Origin: Bifidobacteriaceae bacterium | GTDB lineage: Bacteria; Actinomycetota; Actinomycetes; Actinomycetales; WQXJ01 | Assembly: GCA_031261885.1 (NCBI GenBank) | Contig: JAISIU010000304.1 | Location: 1-6,273 of the forward strand | Length of the DNA: 6,273 nt | Reading direction: 5' to 3' | Shown here: piece by piece, positions 1 through 5,576 of the stretch | How the letters are laid out: each line of letters begins with the position of its first letter | How positions within the stretch are numbered: the stretch's first letter is position 1 | Notes under the pieces: generated by a model | Told to the model about the DNA's origin: nothing | Databases searched by the model: none | What the model saw: only the letters and a program-made list of their open reading frames with translations | Program-made: the position numbers and the translations under genes

Positions 1-705
1 GGCGATGGCGCCCCAGTTCGAACCGCTCGAGTTGGCCGAGCTCTTGCCCTTGAGGTCGCTGGCCTGTGTGATCGAGGTGTCAGAGGCCTTCGTGATGACG
101 ACGGGGTAGGAGACGGAGTACGGGTCCGTGAGGTCGTACGTGGCCTGGCGCTGCGGCGTGATCTCGATCTCGTCGAGGGCGGCGTCGATGCGGTGCGAGG
201 TCAGCGCGGGGAACAGCGCGTCCCATGTGGTCTCCTGGAACTTGGCGGTCAGGCCGAGCTTGGCCGCGACGGCTTTGGCCACGTCGACGTCGTAGCCCGT
301 CAGGGCGCCGCCGCCGGCCGGGTGGTAGTCGAATGGCGAGTAGGTGCCCTCGGTGCCGAACGTGATGGTGCCGTTCAGTTTCGCGACGGCCGGGTCGGCT
401 GCCAGGGACGGGTCCCCGGCGGGGGTGGGGATCGTGACCGTGGCGGCTGCGCGGTTCGCGGATTGGGTGGACGATGCCGGCACACCGGTTCGGGTGGTGG
501 CGTTCCCGGCGGAGTGCGCGGCCGGGGAGGCGCAGCCCGCGAGTGCGGCGGTCGCGGTGGCGGCCAGGGCGATGGCGAGCGCGGGGACGATGGCGCGGCG
601 GCGGGTACGGCGGCGGTTGGGGCTGGTGTGGGCCCGAGCGGCGGCGGGGGTGATGGCGGAGGTCAGGGCCGAGGCGAGAGCAATGGCATTTCGTTGCTTG
701 GACAT
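1..705 (-). CDS. Amino-acid ABC transporter substrate-binding lipoprotein (partial, 3' end outside window)
   Basis: Extracytoplasmic solute-binding protein of the family-3 type (SBP_bac_3), which captures an amino acid and delivers it to an ABC permease. The visible 235 residues start at ATG 705-703, preceded by AAAGG (711-715) at 5-nt spacing. A long basic N-region (RRRTRRR, 31-37) leads to a hydrophobic stretch (about 39-56) and a lipobox LAGC with Cys58 as the likely lipidated residue. After a Ser/Thr/Ala/Pro-rich linker (59-105) the binding domain begins: TFGTEGTYSPFDY (115-127), LTGYDVDVAKAVAAKLGL (135-152), TWDALFPALTSHRIDA (160-175) and ITPQRQATYDLTDPY (182-196), all typical of the family. 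The N-region before the hydrophobic core is longer than usual. Substrate cannot be assigned; polar amino acid or cystine are both possible. Permease and ATPase genes, if linked, lie to the left of the window. Confidence 0.93.
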   Translation of the reverse strand, partial: MSKQRNAIALASALTSAITPAAARAHTSPNRRRTRRRAIVPALAIALAATATAALAGCASPAAHSAGNATTRTGVPASSTQSANRAAATVTIPTPAGDPSLAADPAVAKLNGTITFGTEGTYSPFDYHPAGGGALTGYDVDVAKAVAAKLGLTAKFQETTWDALFPALTSHRIDAALDEIEITPQRQATYDLTDPYSVSYPVVITKASDTSITQASDLKGKSSANSSGSNWGAIA

Positions 706-1191
706 AGTTGTACCTTTACTGGTGATTGGCGTTCTGGCCGCTGACGGCGCGCGCCCGGTCCCGCTGGCCACGTGGGGTCACACCGGGCCGGGAATGGCAA
801 ACGGCGGGTCAAACGAGGGTGGGCCGGGCGGCTCGGCGTGGCCGGCGCATGAGGCGGTCCGGCCGCGCGCGTCGCGGCGCTGGTTGATGCGGCACCCGCT
901 GAGCTCGGCCTTCAGGATTGGCCAGGGGCGGCGTGCAAGCGGCGCCCCGGAGAGCTGAGGGGTGTGCGAGCGGCAGGCCTTGTCAGGCCGGGGTGCGGCT
1001 CGCGGCTAGAACATTCGGCAACAAGACATGGCGCGCCCGCAGCGGTGCGGCGCGGCAACAGTCTTGGCGGAAATCACGAGGCAAGACACTAGCACAACCC
1101 GCCCTGGGCTGTGCCTTTACCTTCCGCGGACCCACAATCTAAAGCCTGCGATCGCCAATGACTGATCACAGGGTGAAGGGCCAGGGCTTGG
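706..1191. other. Intergenic region without a convincing gene; upstream of the ABC binding-protein gene
   Basis: GC-rich stretch of 486 bp between the binding-protein start and the stop of the AlbA_2 gene, both on the minus strand. Short overlapping reading frames exist on both strands but none has a recognisable domain or a start supported by a good ribosome site. The region contains an inverted repeat, GGGGCG (925-930) with CGCCCC (943-948), enclosing a 12-nt loop. On the minus strand, about 915-778, lies a frame whose product contains GCRINQRRDARGRTASC; this resembles the short Cys- and Arg-rich leader peptides found before some actinobacterial transporter genes, but it lacks an ATG/GTG/TTG start in that frame. 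No known riboswitch consensus was recognised, and no clear terminator follows the AlbA_2 gene. Confidence 0.5.
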
Positions 1192-2760
1192 TCACGGCTT
1201 CCGGGGGCCAGCACCGGGAGCGAGCGCCCAGGCGTTTCGGGGACTGTATCGGTTCTCCTCCGTCGGGACGACCTGGCCGGCCACTGACAGTTTGTCGAGC
1301 CGCTTGGTGACGGCGGTGCGGCTGATGCCGAGCCTCTGGGCGATGTCGATGGCACGAGCCGGGCCAGCGGCCAGCAGGTCAAGGATCGGGTCGACTTCCT
1401 GGGCGGGTTGGCGCGTATCGCCCGGTGTGACGACTTGGGCAGGCGAGGCGCTGGTGGCAGAGGCCGCCGGAGCCACTGTCACGACCGGGCTCGGCGGGGC
1501 GCTGTACGCGTTGCTCTTGAGCGTGACGCTGAAGGAACGCAGGTTCGTGTGGATCTCCGGCGCGGCCATGCCGGCGTCCCTCAGGGCGGCTGATACCGCG
1601 AACAAGCCAGTGCCCCGGTTCTCGCACACGGTGCGGGCGACGCCCGGCATTTGGACGTCTTCGAGCAGCTTGGCGAGGACGGGGTTCCGGGACGAGGAAA
1701 CGGGAACGGCCAGTAAGTCATCCGGGCTGATGGGTCCGTACAGGCCGCCCGGGTTGGTCACCACCAACCGGTCCGGGTACAACTCGACGCGCACCTGGGT
1801 GCCCTGGGCCAGCGGATGGTAGTCGCGGTGCATGAGCGCGTTGACGACCAGCTCACGCACCGCCTCCTCTGGGAACTCGGGGAGGTCTTCGCGACCCGCG
1901 CCCGTGATGCGGGCGCCGCGCAGGGTATTGCGCTCGACGGCCGCGATGGCCTGTGTCACTTGCAGCGGGATCGGACCGTCGATCGACACGTTGTCAGCGA
2001 AGCGGGTGCCGTCGCGCATCGGCCGACCATCTGGCCGCTTGTAGGCGACGAACGTGACGTCGAGCTGCGGGAAAAGCTGTTGCGGATACCGCCCCAACGC
2101 GAGAAGGCCGGCCAGCGAAATCGCGTCGGCCCCATCTGGACCGTCGACGACAACACCCAGCATTCGCAGGATGTCACAATCCTCGACCGAGCCGAACACG
2201 GGCCCGCGCACCGTCTTGACGCGGGCGAGCAGGCGGGCGACCTGGTCGCCATCGAGGTCAGCCAGAGCCGCACCCGGGACGGGCGCTGCGTCATCGTGAG
2301 GCTGCCCGCCGCCTTCCACAAGTACATGGACCTCGTAGGTGGTGAGGTGACGGTCGCCGTCGTGAGCCCGCAGGTAGGAACCGCGTTCAAGCCCTTGCGA
2401 TTTGACGAAGCATGGTTTCCGCGCACGGTCCAGCTCGGGGATCCAGGCCGCGACCACTGGTGTCCCATCCACCGGCACGATGTCGATGTCCGGCGCCACG
2501 GCCGGTTCGACCAAATCACGGCAGGCGACCGCCACGGCATCGGCCAGAGGCCCCACCTCGGTTGGGACGGCCATGAAGCCGTCTTCCTCGTCGAGGCCGA
2601 GGATGACCAGGCCGCCCACGCCATTCGCGAAGGCCGAGATCGTTTCCAGCAGCGACCGCGGCATCCCGCCGGACGCCCGCTTGGCCTCGATGCCTTCCAG
2701 GTCGGTACCTGCCAGCCGCAGCCGAGCCACGGCATCCGCAACCATCTCAGCCAGTCGCAC
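1192..2760 (-). CDS. AlbA_2 (Schlafen-like) / HATPase_c_4 / winged-helix putative transcriptional regulator
   Basis: A 522-residue protein of the COG2865 type, often annotated as a RecG-like or AlbA_2-domain ATP-binding protein. Residues about 14-130 form an AlbA_2/Schlafen fold (IEAKRASGG at 24-32, then SAFANGVGGLVILGLDE at 42-58). Residues about 265-415 carry the GHKL-type ATPase part: RELVVNALMHRDY (302-314, N-box like), DRLVVTNPGGL (330-340) and RGTGL (382-386). An Ala/Pro/Ser-rich linker follows (about 417-457), then a winged helix-turn-helix (DIAQRLGISRTAVTKRLDKL, 471-490). I chose GTG 2760-2758 because GGAGG (2766-2770) lies 5 nt upstream; a TTG at 2772 would add four residues but overlaps that ribosome site. 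Members are thought to be ATP-dependent DNA-binding regulators, and some occur in accessory or defence regions; the target is unknown. The heptamer arrays directly upstream may be its operator (inference). Confidence 0.9.
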   Translation of the reverse strand: MRLAEMVADAVARLRLAGTDLEGIEAKRASGGMPRSLLETISAFANGVGGLVILGLDEEDGFMAVPTEVGPLADAVAVACRDLVEPAVAPDIDIVPVDGTPVVAAWIPELDRARKPCFVKSQGLERGSYLRAHDGDRHLTTYEVHVLVEGGGQPHDDAAPVPGAALADLDGDQVARLLARVKTVRGPVFGSVEDCDILRMLGVVVDGPDGADAISLAGLLALGRYPQQLFPQLDVTFVAYKRPDGRPMRDGTRFADNVSIDGPIPLQVTQAIAAVERNTLRGARITGAGREDLPEFPEEAVRELVVNALMHRDYHPLAQGTQVRVELYPDRLVVTNPGGLYGPISPDDLLAVPVSSSRNPVLAKLLEDVQMPGVARTVCENRGTGLFAVSAALRDAGMAAPEIHTNLRSFSVTLKSNAYSAPPSPVVTVAPAASATSASPAQVVTPGDTRQPAQEVDPILDLLAAGPARAIDIAQRLGISRTAVTKRLDKLSVAGQVVPTEENRYSPRNAWALAPGAGPRKP

Positions 2761-2775
2761 ATCAGCCTCCAACCG

Positions 2776-2838
2776 AACCTACAACCTATAACTCACAACC
2801 TACAACCTATAACTTACAACTCACAACCTACAACCCGA
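2776..2838. repeat. Heptamer tandem repeat array 1 (9 units)
   Basis: Nine head-to-tail 7-bp units in perfect phase on the plus strand: AACCTAC (2776), AACCTAT (2783), AACTCAC (2790), AACCTAC (2797), AACCTAT (2804), AACTTAC (2811), AACTCAC (2818), AACCTAC (2825), AACCCGA (2832). Weaker related 7-mers follow at 2839 (AACCATC) and 2851 (AACCCTC). The array starts 16 bp upstream of the GTG of the AlbA_2/winged-helix gene, so it would lie in that gene's leader or promoter. It is AT-richer than the flanking genes. Possible roles are an operator array or slippage-prone DNA; the sequence alone does not decide. Confidence 0.9.
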
Positions 2839-2886
2839 AACCATCGCTCCAACCCTCAAAATACCAATTTACCTGCGAATATGTCG

Positions 2887-2935
2887 AACCTATAACCTAT
2901 AACTCACAACCTATAACCTGTAACCTACAACCTCT
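2887..2935. repeat. Heptamer tandem repeat array 2 (7 units)
   Basis: Seven in-phase 7-bp units of the same family as array 1: AACCTAT (2887), AACCTAT (2894), AACTCAC (2901), AACCTAT (2908), AACCTGT (2915), AACCTAC (2922), AACCTCT (2929). It is separated from array 1 by 48 bp that are not repeat-like for most of their length, and is out of phase with it (start-to-start distance 111 bp). It lies about 70 bp upstream of the probable GTG start of the plus-strand HAD gene, so the two arrays together occupy the divergent control region. Confidence 0.9.
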
Positions 2936-3004
2936 CATCGGGGCGTGGTGGGGCAGCGTAGGCACCGTTCCCGAGGCCAAGCGCAGGGCGGCAGGGGTGT
3001 ATCC

Positions 3005-3742
3005 GTGCCCGCCGCAGCCCGCCCATGGCCCGATAGGCTCGCCAGCGTGCCAACACAGCCAGCAGCCGGCCCCGAGCGCCCCGGCGCTTCCTCTCCCGCT
3101 GCCCTGTTCCTCGACTGCGACGGTCCGATCTGCGACCTGTTCCGCCACATCGACCTACCGGCCGCCTACGCCGCGGCCTTGGTCTGCCGGTCCCGTCGCC
3201 TGCGCGACCTGGCCGACCGTGTCGACTCTGACGACCTGTTGGCCATCCTCCGCGCCGCCGCGACCGATCAGGCCGGGCTCTTGGCGGAGGCCGAGGAGAC
3301 CGTCTGCCAGGTCGAGATGCTCGGCGCAAAGACGGCCACGCTGACCCCGGGGCTCCGTGGGCTCATCGGCCGCGCGCGCGCCGCGCATATCCCGATGGCG
3401 ATCGTCACGAACAATTCACTGTCCGCCGTGTCACTGTTGGCCGACCGCTTCCGGCCCCTTTTCTCGGGAATGCGGATCTTTGCCCGCCCGCCCCAGCGGC
3501 CGGACCTGATGAAGCCGGCGCCCTACCTCCTGCTCCAAGCCGTGGCCCACTTCGGTCGTCCCCCCGAAGCCGCCGTCCTGATAGGCGACTCAGAGTCCGA
3601 CATTGAGGCCGCTCGCGCCGCGCACGTCCAGGTGATCGCCTACGCGAACAAACCCGACAAACCCGAGCGCTTCCGCGCCGCTGGCACCATGACAATCGTC
3701 ACTGCCCTCGACCAAGTCAGGTTTCTACCCGGACCGCGCTGA
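3005..3742 (+). CDS. HAD-superfamily hydrolase (phosphatase, subfamily IA-like)
   Basis: Probable soluble phosphomonoesterase of the haloacid-dehalogenase superfamily, 245 residues. All four catalytic motifs are visible: motif I LFLDCDGP with nucleophile Asp37 and acid/base Asp39; motif II IVTNN (Thr135); motif III Lys170 in DLMKPAPYL; motif IV GDSESDIEAA with Mg-binding Asp195 and Asp199. About 95 residues between motifs I and II, largely helical, correspond to a C1 cap, as in phosphoglycolate-phosphatase/PpaX-like enzymes. The reading frame is open from GTG 2945, but GTG 3005 has AGGGG (2993-2997) 7 nt upstream and is preferred; GTG 3047 would also keep the whole domain, and the 30 or so Pro/Ala-rich residues before motif I are unlike the core. 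It is divergent from the AlbA_2 gene and convergent towards radA. Substrate unknown. Confidence 0.88.
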   Translation: MPAAARPWPDRLASVPTQPAAGPERPGASSPAALFLDCDGPICDLFRHIDLPAAYAAALVCRSRRLRDLADRVDSDDLLAILRAAATDQAGLLAEAEETVCQVEMLGAKTATLTPGLRGLIGRARAAHIPMAIVTNNSLSAVSLLADRFRPLFSGMRIFARPPQRPDLMKPAPYLLLQAVAHFGRPPEAAVLIGDSESDIEAARAAHVQVIAYANKPDKPERFRAAGTMTIVTALDQVRFLPGPR

Positions 3743-3763
3743 CGGGACGGCCAGTCGACCATA

Positions 3764-3832
3764 GTCAGGCGACGCAGGCCGTCGCCTCCAGGACGCGGCG
3801 GGCGGCCCTACGGACATCTCGTGCCTCGCCCA
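3764..3832. repeat. Left direct repeat: degenerate copy of the radA 3' end
   Basis: Aligns without gaps to 6087-6155 at a constant offset of 2323 bp; by eye 59 of 69 positions match. The longest identical blocks are CGCGGCGGGCGGCC (3794-3807) and CGCCTCCAGG (3783-3792). Identity stops abruptly on the left just outside the radA stop codon and fades on the right after about 3832. A hairpin is present (GGCGAC at 3768-3773 with GTCGCC at 3781-3786, 7-nt loop). The position is 21 bp after the HAD stop codon. The arrangement, a direct repeat of a gene's 3' end flanking a compositionally foreign segment, is what site-specific insertion into that gene would leave; the 10 mismatches mean the event is old or that the incoming copy came from a diverged radA. 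Confidence 0.85.
3765..3830 (-). pseudogene. radA: radA 3'-end remnant (about 20 codons)
   Basis: Read on the minus strand in the radA frame this copy gives EARDVRRAARRVLEATACVA and then TGA (3767-3765), against EAPDVRTAARRALEAAACAA and TGA in the true gene end at 6088. The differences are largely non-synonymous and the rest of radA is absent, so this is a relic rather than a gene. It is convergent with the HAD gene, suggesting that the ancestral order was HAD gene, about 22 bp, then radA on the opposite strand. Alternative: a local duplication unrelated to integration. Confidence 0.7.
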
Positions 3833-4081
3833 GCTACCACGCCACGTCGCGCTCTGCAGACTTCCCCAGTAACCACAGCCGCTACCTCCTCACCGCCCAA
3901 CTCCAACGGCCCGGGATTCGCCACAGCCCACCGAGCACAGTCTTCGCCCACTACCGGCAACCTCGCCCATCCCCCAATATCAACCTTCCGGCCGCCAACA
4001 CCTCCCTGTACAACGCGCCCCTGCCGCCCACGCCACACCCCCTCATCAGCCCAACCGTTCCCGCGCTGCGGCCGATCTCAA
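3833..4081. other. C-rich, G-poor stretch without a convincing gene
   Basis: No credible gene seen. The plus strand is strongly C-over-G (in 3961-4080, by hand count, 64 C against 18 G). The longest reading frames here translate to low-complexity Pro/Thr/Arg-rich (plus) or Gly/Val/Arg-rich (minus) sequence without domains, and the plus frame runs into the 3' end of the opposite-strand toroid gene. A short perfect palindrome CCGC-GCT-GCGG (4061-4071) lies just beyond the toroid stop codon; its 4-bp stem is weak as a terminator. Confidence 0.5.
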
Positions 4082-5311
4082 TCAAATCTCTTTGCCCTTG
4101 ACAACCGCAACAAGCGTACCGACCGCGCCAACCACACCCGTAAACAACGTGGCAATCACTCCTGCAACTGTAACACTACCAACAGCAGAGAGACCGCTCC
4201 GTGAACACAGCCACCACGTCACCACAAATGCCACGATAGCCGGCAGTGCCACCTCGATCGCCACTGTCAGCCATGGCCTCTTCGACCTCGCCGGTAACAG
4301 TTTTGCGAAAATTCGCGCACGCTTCTGTTCCAACCACTTACGCCCACCAAGCAACGCGGCCAATGGCACAAATTGGCAGTACGTCAATATCGCCACAACT
4401 GCAAGCGACGTCGCCCACAACAACGGCGCGTCCTCTCCCTCCAAGTTGAATATGGACCAACCACCATTCGAGTACTCGGCCAAGAGCTCACCTAGAAGGA
4501 TCTTACCGTCCTCAAACCCGATACCGCTCTGGTACAACCACCCGAAGCCCATCAACGCCCAGGCCCGAGTATAATGCCTGTACGGAGGAACAACAGTCCG
4601 CAATTCAACCTCTGTCGTAATTTCATTCAGGTCTGCACCGTGCAAATAATGAATCGCTTTCCTTAACGCTTCCTGAGCGTCCGAAGAAATTTGATTAGTC
4701 GCTGCGTTCCTCGCAATGGCACAAAACGCGTATGCAGTACCAGCTGCATCTGAACATTTCCCAATCTCGCGACTCGACCAACCACCATCTGGGTTCTGCG
4801 CCGAAACAAGCTCTCCCAATAATCTTTCGATTTTGCCTGCCACCTTCTCCGCCCTGTCGCCACAATAGCCCTCAAACGCATGAAGTACAATCGAGACAAT
4901 GAATGGGCTGTCAGTCAGAGCGTCAGAGTCAACCGCGAACGCCTTTGCTTGATCTGTCATCCCAAGCAAGCTGTCCATGGTGGAATCAATTCTTTCTTGC
5001 AACTGCGAGGAAAAAGGCTCTTCGTTCATCGCCTCAAGCGCTATGAGCGACCAAGCATAATCTCGAAGCTTCGACGCATTTTGGCGCGTCTCAGGGTTTT
5101 CTCCGCGCAAGCCGCGGATCAAGACATTGATAGCAGATTCGTTTTCTTCCCAATCCTCACCAATTCTGGCAAGTGCCCAGATCGCCTCACAAGTATTAGT
5201 AAGACGGCTTGACTGCGTGCGGTGCTCACCCCAGCCGCCATCGTCATTCTGGTAAGACTTAATCGTTTTATACGCTTGACCGCACTCCGGCAGCAACAGA
5301 AACTGCATCAT
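4082..5311 (-). CDS. Alpha/alpha-toroid (squalene cyclase / prenyltransferase repeat-like) protein with C-terminal membrane anchor
   Basis: A 409-residue protein starting at ATG 5311 with AAGG 7 nt upstream. Residues 1-295 resemble the helical toroid of terpene cyclases and prenyltransferase beta subunits: QNDDGGWGE (21-29), QNPDGGWSS (172-180) and YSNGGWSIF (280-288) are QW-like turns, separated by helical pairs such as RLTNTCEAIWALARIG (36-51) and DAAGTAYAFCAIA (188-200). The class II cyclase DxDD acid motif is not seen; the nearest is DSDALTD (128-134), so cyclase chemistry is doubtful. Hydrophobic segments at about 296-323, 347-370 and 374-405 would anchor it in the membrane, with no signal peptide at the N-terminus, placing the toroid in the cytosol (inference). 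Full toroid enzymes are usually longer. Composition is much lower in GC than the neighbours, indicating transfer. The start overlaps a small upstream ORF by ATGA, so a coupled two-gene unit is likely. Function unknown: lipid-handling, sensor or defence roles are all open. Confidence 0.85.
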   Translation of the reverse strand: MMQFLLLPECGQAYKTIKSYQNDDGGWGEHRTQSSRLTNTCEAIWALARIGEDWEENESAINVLIRGLRGENPETRQNASKLRDYAWSLIALEAMNEEPFSSQLQERIDSTMDSLLGMTDQAKAFAVDSDALTDSPFIVSIVLHAFEGYCGDRAEKVAGKIERLLGELVSAQNPDGGWSSREIGKCSDAAGTAYAFCAIARNAATNQISSDAQEALRKAIHYLHGADLNEITTEVELRTVVPPYRHYTRAWALMGFGWLYQSGIGFEDGKILLGELLAEYSNGGWSIFNLEGEDAPLLWATSLAVVAILTYCQFVPLAALLGGRKWLEQKRARIFAKLLPARSKRPWLTVAIEVALPAIVAFVVTWWLCSRSGLSAVGSVTVAGVIATLFTGVVGAVGTLVAVVKGKEI

Positions 5312-5511
5312 GACAAGACCTTAGCATTCTCTCCCAGAAGCACAAGAACTGGGTATCCTAACTTGGCACAATCAGAGAGTTCATAGTTGTGCAATTGACA
5401 TGAAAATTTCACCATGGTTGGCGAATTAATCAACATCAGTGATAACACTGGACACCAGTCTCTCATCAACGACCTATACTCGATCGTTCGCCCCGGAGCA
5501 TATTGTACCAC
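5308..5511 (-). CDS. Small ORF of unknown function overlapping the toroid gene (ATGA)
   Basis: Up to 67 residues from GTG 5511, ending at TGA 5310-5308, which overlaps the ATG of the toroid gene by 4 bp, the usual signature of translational coupling. The frame is open a little further upstream, to a TAA at about 5541. Start is uncertain: GTG 5511 has no good ribosome site, while ATG 5466 has AGG about 7 nt upstream and would give 52 residues. The product has two Cys in LSDCAKLGYPVLVLLGENA near the end and around RDWCPVLS, but no domain I recognise. The end (LGYPVLVLLGENAKVLS) looks like the strand-turn of a larger alpha/beta protein, so it may be the 3' remnant of a truncated gene rather than a complete small protein. 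GC is as low as in the toroid gene. Confidence 0.4.
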   Translation of the reverse strand: MVQYAPGRTIEYRSLMRDWCPVLSLMLINSPTMVKFSCQLHNYELSDCAKLGYPVLVLLGENAKVLS

Positions 5512-5547
5512 TTTCCAGATGTGAAAGATGGTGGCAAGTTAGAAATG

Positions 5548-5576
5548 ATAACAGGGTTACTTTAAAGCCCAGACAA
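5548..5576 (-). promoter_or_regulatory. Candidate promoter for the small ORF and toroid gene
   Basis: On the minus strand TTGTCT (5576-5571) is followed after exactly 17 bp by TGTTAT (5553-5548); each hexamer matches the sigma-70-type consensus at four of six positions. It would start transcription near 5541, upstream of the small ORF, and overlaps the last codons of the HTH gene. Weak match, in AT-rich DNA where chance hits are common. Confidence 0.25.

Noticed and set aside
193..958. Plus-strand frames over the binding-protein gene and its upstream region
   Set aside because: Gly/Arg- or Ala-rich low-complexity products opposite a well-supported solute-binding protein; no domains.
706..960. 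SAM-type or other metabolite riboswitch before the ABC binding-protein gene
   Set aside because: I looked for the SAM-II and SAM-IV conserved core sequences on the minus strand and did not find them; only a simple GC hairpin is present.
1816..2895. Long plus-strand open reading frame (359 codons) opposite the AlbA_2 gene
   Set aside because: It is antisense to a gene with clear domains. Its product is His/Arg/Asp-rich without domains, and its end runs through the heptamer repeats (QPITHNLQPITYN), as expected of a GC-rich shadow frame.
2776..2935. Heptamer arrays as a CRISPR array
   Set aside because: The units are 7 bp, directly abutting and degenerate, with no unique spacers of regular length.
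3821..4204. Plus-strand 127-codon frame between the HAD and toroid genes
   Set aside because: Pro/Thr/Ser-rich low complexity from C-rich DNA, overlapping the 3' end of the toroid gene, without a convincing ribosome site or domain.
4082..5311. Functional squalene-hopene cyclase
   Set aside because: At 409 residues including a membrane tail it is too short, and the DxDD acid motif is missing; only the toroid fold and QW-like turns are supported.
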